64,000 nt of DNA, taken from NCBI RefSeq assembly GCF_900215335.1, contig NZ_OCMT01000003.1:558001-622000 (forward strand), in the 5' to 3' direction. The position numbers and the translations under genes were made by a program. Shown piece by piece: positions 1 through 7,437 of this stretch. Each line of letters starts with the position of its first letter. Position 1 is the first letter of the stretch. The notes beneath the pieces are model-generated. The model saw only the letters and a program-made list of their open reading frames with translations, did no database searches and was not told the DNA's origin. The DNA comes from Pedobacter xixiisoli (lineage in GTDB: Bacteria > Bacteroidota > Bacteroidia > Sphingobacteriales > Sphingobacteriaceae).

Positions 1-388
1 CTGCCTTGTAAAACTCGTCGTAATCTCTGCTCATTGGTAGGGTTTTATCTGTTTCTTCGCTTAATAAAAACTTTTTTCCTTTGTTACTTACAACCGAATA
101 AGGCACATCTTTTATTTGCAACTGGTTATCGTACACACTTTCGTAAAGCTGTTTGGTACCCGTTTTAGCATTAAAAATGATATCGGGTTTTTCGCTGAAA
201 TCTTGCAAATAAATTTGATTTTTAGCAGGTATAGCTTTTGCAAATGCATAGATAGGCTTAACGGCTTCGTTACCTAGCGTATCTGTGATTCCATTTTTGC
301 CATTAACCTTAAACTCGTGGTATTTCTGCTGCGCCATAACAAGGTTAGAGGCAATCAACAATATTAGAAATAGGTTTATTTTTTTCAT
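1..388 (-). CDS. Exported protein with WG-repeat-like motif, C-terminus cut by window edge
   Basis: This minus-strand gene starts with ATG at 386-388 and runs off the left edge, so only about 129 N-terminal residues are visible. The first 20 residues form a typical Sec signal peptide (MKK, a Leu/Ile-rich core, then MAQ). The mature part opens with a G-K-N-G-I-x-D-x-x-G-N pattern followed by K-P-I-Y, which resembles a degenerate WG beta-repeat. It is the last visible gene of a six-gene run of exported proteins on this strand. Function is unknown; a periplasmic or surface role follows only from the signal peptide. Confidence 0.7.
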   Translation of the reverse strand, partial: MKKINLFLILLIASNLVMAQQKYHEFKVNGKNGITDTLGNEAVKPIYAFAKAIPAKNQIYLQDFSEKPDIIFNAKTGTKQLYESVYDNQLQIKDVPYSVVSNKGKKFLLSEETDKTLPMSRDYDEFYKA

Positions 389-424
389 GATTATATTTTG
401 TGATGCATTGAAGTTTTATCTATG

Positions 425-958
425 CTATTTTTTGATAAGTATATCATCCTTATAGTAAGCTTCTTTTATTAATTTGCCATTAGTGTCAAACCATTTAGCA
501 TGACCATTTTTATAGCCATTTTTAAACAGGGTAGATGATTTTAGCTGTCCGTTCTCATGATAAAAATTTGAGACGCCGTCTTCTTCATCATTCAAATAAA
601 ATTCTTCCTGACTAAGTTTCCCATTTTCAAAATACTGTAATTCTTTGCCCTGTCGTCTGCTTTTGGTATCTAAGAATCGTTTTAGCATTAATTTCCCGTT
701 TGGATGGTAAACAATAAAGCTATCAATGGTGATACCCATTTTGTAATTGAAATCTTTATGTAACTGCCCATTTTCGTAATAAACTAAGCTTTTACCATTA
801 AGGGTGTCATTTTTGAAGTTCTCATCTCGCCATAGCGAACCATTTTTGTAATAAACTTTATGGTTACCTTCCCGTTTCTGCGATTTAACATCACTTTGTG
901 AGCATGCGGTAGCGAAAAGGACAAAAATAAATAAGCTTAAATACCTAAGGACTTCCAT
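425..958 (-). CDS. MORN-type repeat (YwqK-like) lipoprotein
   Basis: This 177-residue protein begins with a lipoprotein signal peptide ending in A-T-A-C, with Cys19 as the predicted lipidation site. The rest is a series of about five repeats of the form Y-x-N-G-x-L-x-x-x-x-x-Y, as in MORN variant/YwqK proteins. These are often annotated as toxin-antitoxin YwqK antitoxins, although that role is not shown by the sequence. It lies 36 bp upstream-to-downstream of the partial exported gene on the same strand and shares its repeat type with the protein at 3780-4601, suggesting related duplicates within one cluster. The molecular function is unknown; repeat-mediated binding at the cell envelope is a guess. 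Confidence 0.75.
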   Translation of the reverse strand: MEVLRYLSLFIFVLFATACSQSDVKSQKREGNHKVYYKNGSLWRDENFKNDTLNGKSLVYYENGQLHKDFNYKMGITIDSFIVYHPNGKLMLKRFLDTKSRRQGKELQYFENGKLSQEEFYLNDEEDGVSNFYHENGQLKSSTLFKNGYKNGHAKWFDTNGKLIKEAYYKDDILIKK

Positions 959-1082
959 ATCATTTTAATATAGTGCTATTTAAAAGTAGGGATTATTGTT
1001 TAGGCGCTTTTCAGTGATTATTATTCGCTAGCGACTTCCATAAATCCGCTTAGTTGAAGTTATTATTTGTAAGCCGTAGCTT

Positions 1083-1901
1083 TTAATAGCCTGTTACCAA
1101 TAAATTTCTCGAGGCTTTTAAACTACATTTCTGGAATTTGGTATATGCCATAGCGCCTTTGGTACGGATTTGTTCGGCAGTGCCACCAGCAATGTAACAG
1201 CTCAGCGCATCATGCAAAGTGTAAGCTTCTGGAGCCATCAATCCTGTTGTCCACAGCAGTGGGTTTGCCTTTGCTTGCGTTAAATGTGGAGCAAAATATT
1301 TTTTGCTGATGCAGGCTAAAATAATCGCATCACGTTGTTTCCCATCGGTATTGGCGAAATTTTCGTTCAGTTGAAAATCCATCAAACCATCATGCCCAAT
1401 GTAAGCCACCATTTTTGCATTGCCGTTAATGCCAATGTTGGTTTTATTTATTTGGATGGTATCTTTCAATTGTCCAGCAGCGCTATAGAGAAAGTCAGTA
1501 GTTGTTTTTTTAATGTATTGGCCATCGTAAGCATCGGCAACGAGATAATAGTTTTTGTTGATGTGCTTGAAAACTAAACGCTCCATGCGTATTTTATCTA
1601 GCTTTTGGGTTCTCAGCAATTTCCATTCTTTACTCTTTTTGAAGTAGCCTTTGATACCATAAGCGCAACCCCAATACAAGTTGTTTGCGGGGTCTTGTCC
1701 GTTGCCAATAGCCTTTGGAACAGGTACAATACCTTGATATTTATTATCGCAAAGCGCTACAAAAACATGAATGGTTTTGGTGGATGCGTCGTAGTTGGCC
1801 ACATTTTTCATCTGGCTTTTGGTGGCTGGCGACAGTTTTGGTTTGGCATCGCAGCTGGTAGTTAAAACGATGAGTATAACGCAGATTTTGAGTAGTTTCA
1901 T
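1083..1901 (-). CDS. Lipoprotein with possible caspase-like (clan CD) His/Cys dyad
   Basis: This is a 272-residue protein whose signal peptide ends in T-T-S-C (lipid Cys17). I do not recognise a named family. Two motifs stand out: a hydrophobic strand leading into G-H-D-G (His170) and a second leading into I-I-L-A-C (Cys197). This order and setting resemble the catalytic His-Gly and Ala-Cys of clan CD peptidases such as caspases and gingipains. An upstream V-A-L-C-D-N-x-Y segment followed by V-P-x-P and N-L-Y-W could be the first strand and loop of that fold. The 27-residue His-Cys spacing is shorter than in caspases, so the assignment is an inference. It sits in a cluster of exported proteins of unknown role. 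Confidence 0.65.
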   Translation of the reverse strand: MKLLKICVILIVLTTSCDAKPKLSPATKSQMKNVANYDASTKTIHVFVALCDNKYQGIVPVPKAIGNGQDPANNLYWGCAYGIKGYFKKSKEWKLLRTQKLDKIRMERLVFKHINKNYYLVADAYDGQYIKKTTTDFLYSAAGQLKDTIQINKTNIGINGNAKMVAYIGHDGLMDFQLNENFANTDGKQRDAIILACISKKYFAPHLTQAKANPLLWTTGLMAPEAYTLHDALSCYIAGGTAEQIRTKGAMAYTKFQKCSLKASRNLLVTGY

Positions 1902-1965
1902 AAATGTTTATTTAACTAAGGTAATCTAAGGGCTTCATTCGCATAGACGATTCGCATCAGCAGCT

Positions 1966-2796
1966 TTAGTTTTCTTGCACTTTCGTCAACTTCATTTGGT
2001 ATAAATCCACTTCAGAAATGTTGAACTTCCCTGAGAGCTGTTTGATTTTACCAGCATCCAGAATCATTTTCGAATTAGCTAAAACCTGATAACTTCCTTT
2101 TGTATTTATAGTGTCTGGAGCTCGGTTCGGTCCTTCAAAAGTGCTGATGTATTCGCAAACCATGTTTATTTTCAGCGGAGATTTTTCCGTCTCAAACCGC
2201 AGATCTATCATTCTTCTAATCATACCCTCAGGGAGATTTTTAGCACCAGTGTAGTAATTGTCTGTCAATCCTTGGTATTCTCCGTAAAATGGACTACATC
2301 TATCTGTTTTACACCAGTCTTTAAAACCATCTTTAATCAAGTAAATCGTATCTGCATTTTTGGTATAGCCCAATTTCCAATTACTGTTTTTGAGCATAGC
2401 TGATATGTCAAACGATTGGTTAGTTTTCCTCAAAAAAATAGTATCAATTTTATATTTTGCTCCCTTTCTTCGTCCGCCTCCACGACTGTTAAATATCGAA
2501 ACTGCATCTTTTTCAAAGCCCTCTTTTTCTACAGGTTCAAAAACCATCAATGGTGGAGCCTCCATTACAAACAGCTCTGTCAAGAAAAAAGCATTGTAAC
2601 GTTCTTCTGCAAGTTTAAATCTTCCGTTTTTATCCGTTAAAACTTCGCCTACTTTACAGTTAGCAATCGGGCTTTTATCGTAATCTACAATCACGCCAGT
2701 AATTTCCGGTCGCCTAAGTCGCGATATGCAAGACTGCATCGAAAACAATATGCAAGCCAGCAGAAATAAGTGTAAACGTGCTTTAAAATTTAACAT
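1966..2796 (-). CDS. Lipoprotein with carboxypeptidase-regulatory-like N-terminal domain
   Basis: This 276-residue protein has a lipoprotein signal peptide ending in M-Q-S-C (Cys23). Residues about 30-70 (T-G-V-I-V-D, then V-L-T-D-K-N-G-R-F) match the small beta-sandwich of CarboxypepD_reg-like domains common in Bacteroidota surface proteins. The remaining 200 residues contain four cysteines, including the pair in the C-K-T-D-R-C segment, and match no family I recognise. Its start codon lies 1 bp after the stop of the upstream gene at 2798, so the two are almost certainly cotranscribed. A surface or periplasmic location is supported; function is unknown. Confidence 0.7.
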   Translation of the reverse strand: MLNFKARLHLFLLACILFSMQSCISRLRRPEITGVIVDYDKSPIANCKVGEVLTDKNGRFKLAEERYNAFFLTELFVMEAPPLMVFEPVEKEGFEKDAVSIFNSRGGGRRKGAKYKIDTIFLRKTNQSFDISAMLKNSNWKLGYTKNADTIYLIKDGFKDWCKTDRCSPFYGEYQGLTDNYYTGAKNLPEGMIRRMIDLRFETEKSPLKINMVCEYISTFEGPNRAPDTINTKGSYQVLANSKMILDAGKIKQLSGKFNISEVDLYQMKLTKVQEN

Positions 2797-2797
2797 T

Positions 2798-3697
2798 TTA
2801 ATTATCGGTTAATTCCAATTCGTCTAAAGTGGCTTTTCGCTCCTTAAGAGATGCAATTTCTTCATTTAACTTTTTAATCTCGCTATCAAAATAAGCTGCA
2901 TCTGTTTTTGGTCTGGTAATAATTCCATCTTTTTTAGTGGTAATTTTAGAAGCATAGGCTTTGATCACCAAATCGTGTGGAGAAAAATCAGTGATGGGAT
3001 ATTTGGCAGTTTTCCATAGGTTGGAGTGCATCACTGCATCATATAGTAGAGGTTGGTGATAGTCGTAACTTTCATTTGGTTTAATGGCGAAATCATCATT
3101 AAATGTACCACCACTACCTTGTGCCGTTATTTTCTCGCCAGTTTTTTTTGAGTAAACCTCGATGTTGAACATGTATTCGCCAATGATATCTTCTTTAGAG
3201 GTATTTTTGAAAACCAAATCTAAGTAGGGAGATTTAGGGTCATCAGAAAAGAATTGGTCTTCGCTAATGGATATTTTCGTCAATTTGAAAGCATCTAATT
3301 GCTTTTCTATTTTAGAAGCTTGCAGTTTGTCTTTCTTCAAACTATCTATCTCAGCGGTTTTCTTTACAATTTTTTCGTCCCTATCTGCTGCCAAAAATTC
3401 CTCAGCATAGCTGATGATCGCACTATAACTTTTCCCGTCAATCATTCCCATCGAGATTTGATCAAAAGATTTACCTTCATATTTCTCCGGAAAATCCCAT
3501 TTTTCTTTCATTGCTTTCACAACGATGATCCGCAAAGCTTTTTCTAGGTTTTTCTTTTCTTCTTTATCTAATTTTTCTTCCATTTTAGCCTTCGAAGTTT
3601 TAAATGCCGCCTCGTCTTTGCCAGAAATAGTTGGTCCGCAAGATGAAAGAATTAGGATGCAGATAGAAAGTACAAATGTTGGGTAAGTGTTTCTCAT
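2798..3697 (-). CDS. DUF6694-like lipoprotein with C-terminal coiled coil
   Basis: Starting at ATG 3695-3697 gives a 299-residue protein whose signal peptide ends in L-S-S-C (Cys19). In-frame ATGs at 3715 and 3736 would add 6 or 13 residues before the hydrophobic core. Just after the lipid Cys, the G-P-T-I-S-G-K-D-E-A-A-F segment, followed by a Lys/Glu-rich helix, is reminiscent of the DUF6694 lipoprotein family. A middle domain with the segment around F-K-N-T-S looks like a beta-sandwich, and the last 45 residues are heptad-like (K-K-L-N-E-E-I-A-S-L-K-E). It is 1 bp upstream of the next minus-strand gene. No enzymatic motif is visible. Confidence 0.65.
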   Translation of the reverse strand: MRNTYPTFVLSICILILSSCGPTISGKDEAAFKTSKAKMEEKLDKEEKKNLEKALRIIVVKAMKEKWDFPEKYEGKSFDQISMGMIDGKSYSAIISYAEEFLAADRDEKIVKKTAEIDSLKKDKLQASKIEKQLDAFKLTKISISEDQFFSDDPKSPYLDLVFKNTSKEDIIGEYMFNIEVYSKKTGEKITAQGSGGTFNDDFAIKPNESYDYHQPLLYDAVMHSNLWKTAKYPITDFSPHDLVIKAYASKITTKKDGIITRPKTDAAYFDSEIKKLNEEIASLKERKATLDELELTDN

Positions 3698-3779
3698 TAT
3701 TTTTTGTTTTGTCATATTAAGCTTATCGAAGCACATTAATAATCGTCGATGGACTCAGGCTGACAGTGTGTGATAAAAT

Positions 3780-4601
3780 TTATTTTTTCTGAGCTTGATT
3801 ATAAATTGCTTCAGTTACTTTTTCGCCATCAAGGTAGTAATGTGTAAATAGCACCGAGCCATCTGGTTTGTACATGTGCGAAATCCCATGACGCTTTCCA
3901 TTCAAAAACTCGGCATCCATGTTTTTCTTACCGAGTGCGTAAGTAGTCGACAAACCGTTTTGCAGATCATCTTTGTAATTGGTTTCTGTCATCAACTGCC
4001 CATTGTTGTAAACACGGTAAGTTCCATCTCTCTTATCGTTTTTATAGTTTGCTTCAATAGTTAATTTTCCATCCAAGCTATAGTTTTTCGAGGTTCCGTG
4101 TTTTAAATCGTTTTCGTAATGCGTTTCGGTAATTACATTTTCACCAGAGAAAGTTTGTGACAAACCATGTTTTTTATCAGTTCTATATTCCGATTTGCTA
4201 ATGAGTTTGCCATCGCTTAACATTTCACTGATGCCATTCTTTTTCCCATCTTTATAGTGTTGTCGCAACCAAACTTTACCTTGTTTATCATAATTTTCCT
4301 TCAGCCCATTGCGCACACCATTTTTATAATAAAGTTTGCATTCCATGGTTCCGCCCTGCGAATACCAAAATGCCTCGCCAGTAATGATGCCTTTTTTAAT
4401 ATTGTACAGTGCAAAACCACCTTCATCAAATGGAATTTTATACTTGCCCTGCAATAACTTATTGTTGAGGCTAAGCACAAGCTCAGAGCTGTCTGTGTTA
4501 TAGTCTTTTTGCAGATGTTTCCATTTAATTTCTTCGGGCATTTGGGCTAATGTGGTAAGGGAAAGAAAGGTTAGGAATAGGATAAGGTGTAGTTTCTTCA
4601 T
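3780..4601 (-). CDS. Exported MORN-type repeat protein
   Basis: This 273-residue protein has a Sec signal peptide ending in T-L-A-Q at residue 20 and no lipobox. From about residue 65 it consists of roughly eight repeats of about 22 residues with the core Y-K-(D/N)-G-x-x-x-G, the MORN variant/YwqK pattern, for example D-G-K-K-N-G-I-S and N-D-L-K-H-G-T-S. It is the first gene of the minus-strand exported cluster, with 82 bp between it and the next gene. The repeat type matches the lipoprotein at 425-958. MORN-type repeats often mediate binding; no catalytic residues are apparent. Confidence 0.75.
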   Translation of the reverse strand: MKKLHLILFLTFLSLTTLAQMPEEIKWKHLQKDYNTDSSELVLSLNNKLLQGKYKIPFDEGGFALYNIKKGIITGEAFWYSQGGTMECKLYYKNGVRNGLKENYDKQGKVWLRQHYKDGKKNGISEMLSDGKLISKSEYRTDKKHGLSQTFSGENVITETHYENDLKHGTSKNYSLDGKLTIEANYKNDKRDGTYRVYNNGQLMTETNYKDDLQNGLSTTYALGKKNMDAEFLNGKRHGISHMYKPDGSVLFTHYYLDGEKVTEAIYNQAQKK

Positions 4602-4972
4602 TTTCTTTGTGTTGCGTCTATTTATAAAAAAGATAACATTCCTAATGGCTATGGTTTATTAACCTAAGCTATAGGTTTTTGTTTGATTACTATTTTCGTT
4701 TTTATTATTTGCTTGTGTAGATTTATTATTCGCTGATTTTTATGTCAAATGTGCTTTCATTTTTAGAATAGGGGCAAAGGCTGTACCATAGTCGATAAGG
4801 TTTTAAGAAAGTAGTTAATGTTAGCCTTAAAGACTTAGCGTATGTTAAATTGAGAGTGTATATGTTTCATGGAGAAGGTTAGCTAGGAAAATAAATCTAC
4901 ATCTCTCGTCAACATATAGTTTAGCATGTAGCGATTGGCTATTTTACAACGTATACATATAGAAACCATAAA
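4602..4972. other. Divergent intergenic region, no gene seen
   Basis: This 371 bp AT-rich spacer separates the minus-strand exported cluster from the plus-strand lipoprotein gene. I see no coding frame with a credible start and no strong hairpin. It should contain the promoters for both directions, but I could not identify a TTTG-N19-TAnnTTTG pair with confidence. Confidence 0.5.
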
Positions 4973-5437
4973 ATGATGAAAACTAAACTTTTATTAATCG
5001 CCTTAATGATTGTCGGCTTAGGATTTACTTCTTGTAAGAAAGACAAAACGGAAGCTGTGGAAGAAATTGGATACGGAACTTCCTTTGGGATGTGTGTAGG
5101 TTATTGCTTAAATGAGGTTGCCATCATTAATAATGGCAAAATTACGTTTACAAAAAGAGCTAACGGAATTAATCCCAGCACTAAATCTTGTACTAAAACC
5201 ATTGATGAATCTGAAGTTAATACATTGAAGGCTTTAGTTAATACCAACGAATTTGCCAAGTTGCCAGAGGTGATTGGTTGCCCTGATTGTGCTGATGGTG
5301 GTGCGGAGTGGATTTCGCTTAGAGTGGAAGGTAAAGTGAAAAAGGTAACATTTGAACATGGCAAAGCCCCAAATGAGTTAAAGGAGTTGGCACAAAAGCT
5401 TAAAGGAATTAAAGAAAGCTTTGGGGATTGTAACTAA
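4973..5437 (+). CDS. Small lipoprotein with conserved-looking cysteines
   Basis: This 154-residue protein has a lipoprotein signal peptide ending in F-T-S-C (Cys20), followed by K-K-D-K as is usual for Bacteroidota lipoproteins. The mature domain has a C-V-G-Y-C motif early, then N-N-G-K-I-T-F, a single Cys, G-C-P-D-C, and a C-terminal Cys. The opening pattern recalls DUF6438-type domains (C-x-G-x-C followed by a strand with N-G), but this is a loose resemblance. The even number of cysteines suggests disulfides outside the cytoplasm. The gene stands alone and is followed by a clear terminator. Confidence 0.7.
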   Translation: MMKTKLLLIALMIVGLGFTSCKKDKTEAVEEIGYGTSFGMCVGYCLNEVAIINNGKITFTKRANGINPSTKSCTKTIDESEVNTLKALVNTNEFAKLPEVIGCPDCADGGAEWISLRVEGKVKKVTFEHGKAPNELKELAQKLKGIKESFGDCN

Positions 5438-5460
5438 GTAGGCTCAGAGTTGGCCTTTGT

Positions 5461-5495
5461 AACCTCACAGACTTGATGGTTTGTGAGGTTTTTTT
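5461..5495 (+). terminator. Rho-independent terminator after the small lipoprotein
   Basis: A perfect 9-bp stem (AACCTCACA pairing with TGTGAGGTT, 5461-5469 and 5482-5490) is followed directly by a run of T. It ends the lipoprotein transcript and lies just before the HigB remnant. Confidence 0.85.
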
Positions 5496-5498
5496 GTT

Positions 5499-5648
5499 AA
5501 ATATATTTGTTGCCTTAAATGCAATGACTATCGTCTAATAGCTGATATTGAATTTAAATTGAAAATTGTATTTATAGTTTGGATAGGTACACATGCCAAC
5601 TATGATAAAATTAAAGTAGCGGAGGTGAAATATGTTAAGGGTAATTAA
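5499..5648 (+). pseudogene. higB: C-terminal fragment of a HigB/RelE-type toxin
   Basis: Reading the frame that ends with TAA at 5646-5648 gives N-D-Y-R-L-I-A-D-I-E-F-K, then I-V-F-I-V-W-I-G-T-H-A-N-Y-D-K-I. This is the characteristic C-terminal half of Bacteroidota HigB toxins (R-L-I strand and the G-T-H-x-x-Y-D-K-I ending). Upstream, the frame reaches a stop at 5484-5486 within the lipoprotein terminator, with no ATG between, so the N-terminal half and start are missing. The fragment overlaps the natural ATG of the antitoxin (5632) by 17 nt, the usual HigBA arrangement. The toxin is therefore inactive unless an unusual start is used. Confidence 0.8.
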
Positions 5649-5653
5649 AACAG

Positions 5654-5992
5654 ATGAAGAATATGAGTTGGCTTTTAGAAAAAGCTTATTCATTAATGCA
5701 GGAATATCTAGTATTAGATACTAAACAGGTTGATGAATTGGATTTGCTGACGCTCTTAATTGAGCATTATGAAGAAGCACATTATCCAGTTTTGCCGCCT
5801 TCGCCCATTGATGCCATTAAATTTAGGTTAGAACAATTAGGGAAGCCTGAAAGTGAGCTTGCTGAAATTTTAGGTGCTCGTAGCCGTCAATCGGAAATAT
5901 TGAGTGGCAAACGTAAGTTGAGCTTAAGTATGATTAGGAAGTTGCATGAAGTTTTGAATATTCCAGCGGCTAGTTTGATTAGAGCTTATTAA
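5654..5992 (+). CDS. higA: HigA-type XRE antitoxin, N-terminus frameshifted
   Basis: Residues from about 7 to the end (112 in all) match HigA antitoxins: an acidic helical N-terminal region, H-Y-P-x-x-P-P-x-P-I-D-A-I-K-F-R, and a C-terminal helix-turn-helix with S-R-Q-S-E-I-L-S-G-K-R-K-L-S. The natural start is probably ATG 5632-5634, preceded by GGAGG at 5621; it encodes M-L-R-V-I-K-T-D-E-E-Y-E-L-A and then shifts out of frame at a T-run near 5675 (CTTTT where CTTT would keep frame). Translation from ATG 5654 would give a nearly complete protein lacking the normal first 14 residues. The partner toxin upstream is truncated, so this is an orphan or decaying antitoxin. It may still bind DNA. 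Confidence 0.7.
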   Translation: MKNMSWLLEKAYSLMQEYLVLDTKQVDELDLLTLLIEHYEEAHYPVLPPSPIDAIKFRLEQLGKPESELAEILGARSRQSEILSGKRKLSLSMIRKLHEVLNIPAASLIRAY

Positions 5993-6023
5993 ATCATATT
6001 TACTACTGTACTTGTTGTTCTTA

Positions 6024-6041
6024 TAAGATTCGGCAATCTTA
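6024..6041 (+). terminator. Hairpin after higA
   Basis: A perfect 7-bp stem (TAAGATT/AATCTTA) with a 4-base CGGC loop lies 31 bp after the higA stop. It is followed by AATTTAGG, not a full T-run, so it is a weak terminator candidate. Confidence 0.4.
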
Positions 6042-6099
6042 AATTTAGGTTTTGCAGGAAAGCTGACGAGGTTTTGAAACGATTTAGCTGCCATCTAAA

Positions 6100-6260
6100 C
6101 CCGATTGACGCGGAAATACTTTTTGTCTGGGAGGGAAAACCTCATAGGTTTTAATCGAAATGTAGGTTAAACCTATGAGGTTTGTGCTAGGGACAAAAAG
6201 ATTGTAGCAAAAAGCGGGACTGCTGAAACCGAAGAAGTACCAGCCTTGCTTTTCAAATAA
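6100..6260 (+). repeat. Dispersed intergenic repeat, copy D
   Basis: This element starts with CCCGATTGA, contains GTAGCAAAAAGCGGGACT, and ends with a GCTTTTCAAATAA segment. The same landmarks in the same order occur at 62618-62720, and related sequence is found at 51861-52003 and, inverted, at 62048-62199. The middle differs between copies; here it carries a long inverted repeat. No protein is encoded. Transposition origin is not shown. Confidence 0.55.
6137..6183. repeat. Perfect 15-bp inverted repeat
   Basis: AAACCTCATAGGTTT at 6137-6151 pairs perfectly with AAACCTATGAGGTTT at 6169-6183 across a 17-base loop. It lies inside the dispersed repeat upstream of the rpsL promoter and does not end in a T-run beyond the stem, so it does not look like a terminator. 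Confidence 0.8.
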
Positions 6261-6336
6261 ATTAACTGCTTATTTTAAGCCTGAGCTAACTTTAAGTTAA
6301 ACAATCTTTAACGCTAAAAATTTTTGCTGTAACCTC

Positions 6337-6367
6337 TTGATAGTTAAAAGAAATTGTTCTACTTTTG
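6337..6367 (+). promoter_or_regulatory. rpsL (str operon) promoter
   Basis: A TTGA (TTG 6337-6339) is separated by 20 bases from TACTTTTG at 6360-6367, matching the Bacteroidota housekeeping consensus TTTG-N19-TAnnTTTG. It is followed by CAGTCCCTTA, a start-site sequence shared with the rplC and rpsH promoters. The leader to rpsL would be about 70 nt. Confidence 0.75.
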
Positions 6368-6444
6368 CAGTCCCTTAATGTAGGCTAGTTGTAAACTGCT
6401 TACGGCAAGGAAATTAAATAAATAATAGAAACAAAAAGCAAGAA

Positions 6445-6858
6445 ATGCCAACCATTCAACAATTAGTTAGAAAAGGTAGAGTAGCACTGGAGTTTAAGAG
6501 TAAATCTCCAGCGTTGGACAGCTGTCCACAGCGAAGAGGCGTATGTACACGTGTATATACTACTACCCCTAAGAAACCAAACTCTGCAATGCGTAAAGTT
6601 GCCCGTGTACGTTTAACCAATGGTAAAGAGGTGAATGCCTACATTCCAGGAGAAGGTCACAACTTACAAGAGCACTCAATCGTTTTGATCCGTGGTGGTC
6701 GTGTTAAAGATTTACCAGGTGTACGTTACCACATCATCCGTGGTGCATTAGATACATCAGGTGTAGCTGGTCGTAACCAACGTCGTAGTAAATATGGTAC
6801 TAAGCGTCCTAAACCAGGACAAGCAGCTGCAGCACCAGCAAAAGGTAAAAAGAAATAA
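6445..6858 (+). CDS. rpsL: Ribosomal protein S12
   Basis: This 137-residue protein is uS12, which sits at the decoding centre of the 30S subunit and contributes to tRNA selection accuracy. It begins P-T-I-Q-Q-L-V-R and contains the hallmark loops T-P-K-K-P-N-S-A (Lys43 region, where streptomycin-resistance changes arise in other bacteria; here the residue is Lys) and [13 protein letters not shown]. The C-terminus carries a short Ala/Lys tail. It is the first gene of the str operon, 77 bp downstream of a good promoter, and 16 bp before rpsG. Confidence 0.98.
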   Translation: MPTIQQLVRKGRVALEFKSKSPALDSCPQRRGVCTRVYTTTPKKPNSAMRKVARVRLTNGKEVNAYIPGEGHNLQEHSIVLIRGGRVKDLPGVRYHIIRGALDTSGVAGRNQRRSKYGTKRPKPGQAAAAPAKGKKK

Positions 6859-6860
6859 TT

Positions 6861-6866
6861 AGGAGG
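6861..6866 (+). promoter_or_regulatory. Strong Shine-Dalgarno sequence before rpsG
   Basis: AGGAGG lies 8 bases before the rpsG ATG. Such sequences are rare in Bacteroidota, where the anti-Shine-Dalgarno of 16S rRNA has been shown to be sequestered in the ribosome of Flavobacterium, so its presence before one ribosomal gene is notable. Confidence 0.7.
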
Positions 6867-6874
6867 AAACAGAA

Positions 6875-7342
6875 ATGAGAAAGTCAAAACCGAAAAAGAG
6901 AATTATTCTTCCTGATCCTAAATTCAACGATGTTCAGGTTACAAGATTTGTAAACAACATGATGTTTGATGGTAAAAAATCTATCGCTTACACTATTTTT
7001 TACGATGCTGTAGAATTAGCTGAGAAAAAATCTGGTGAAAACGGATTAGAAATCTTCAAACGTGCATTAGCAAATATCAGCCCTGCTGTAGAGGTTAAAT
7101 CTCGTCGTGTGGGTGGTGCAAACTTCCAAGTACCTACAGAAGTACGTCCAGAGCGTAAAGTAGCTTTAGGAATGAAATGGTTAATTAACTACTCGCGTAA
7201 GCGTGGTGAAAAAACCATGAAAGAAAAATTAGCTGGCGAAATGGTAGCAGCAGCTAAAGGTGAAGGTGCAGCCGTTAAGAAAAAAGAGGATACGCACAAA
7301 ATGGCTGAGGCTAACAAAGCGTTCTCTCACTTCAGATTCTAA
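6875..7342 (+). CDS. rpsG: Ribosomal protein S7
   Basis: This 155-residue protein is uS7, which nucleates assembly of the 30S head and contacts tRNA in the E site. It shows the family segments [28 protein letters not shown] and the C-terminal [15 protein letters not shown]. Its length is normal. The start is fixed by an AGGAGG at 6861-6866, 16 bp after rpsL. In E. coli S7 represses its own operon; whether that holds here is unknown. Confidence 0.98.
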   Translation: MRKSKPKKRIILPDPKFNDVQVTRFVNNMMFDGKKSIAYTIFYDAVELAEKKSGENGLEIFKRALANISPAVEVKSRRVGGANFQVPTEVRPERKVALGMKWLINYSRKRGEKTMKEKLAGEMVAAAKGEGAAVKKKEDTHKMAEANKAFSHFRF

Positions 7343-7349
7343 AAAGAAA

Positions 7350-7425
7350 ATGATTGAATGATTAAATTTTGAATGATTAAATAGGCTTAGTGTCTATTTA
7401 ATCATTTTCTCATTTAGTCATTCGT
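7350..7425 (+). promoter_or_regulatory. Long fold-back between rpsG and fusA
   Basis: A perfect 13-bp stem (AATGATTAAATAG 7372-7384 with CTATTTAATCATT 7394-7406) is the tip of an imperfect fold-back covering most of the 95-bp spacer. There is no T-run. It may be an RNA processing or stability element. Confidence 0.6.
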
Positions 7426-7437
7426 TAATTCACAAAT

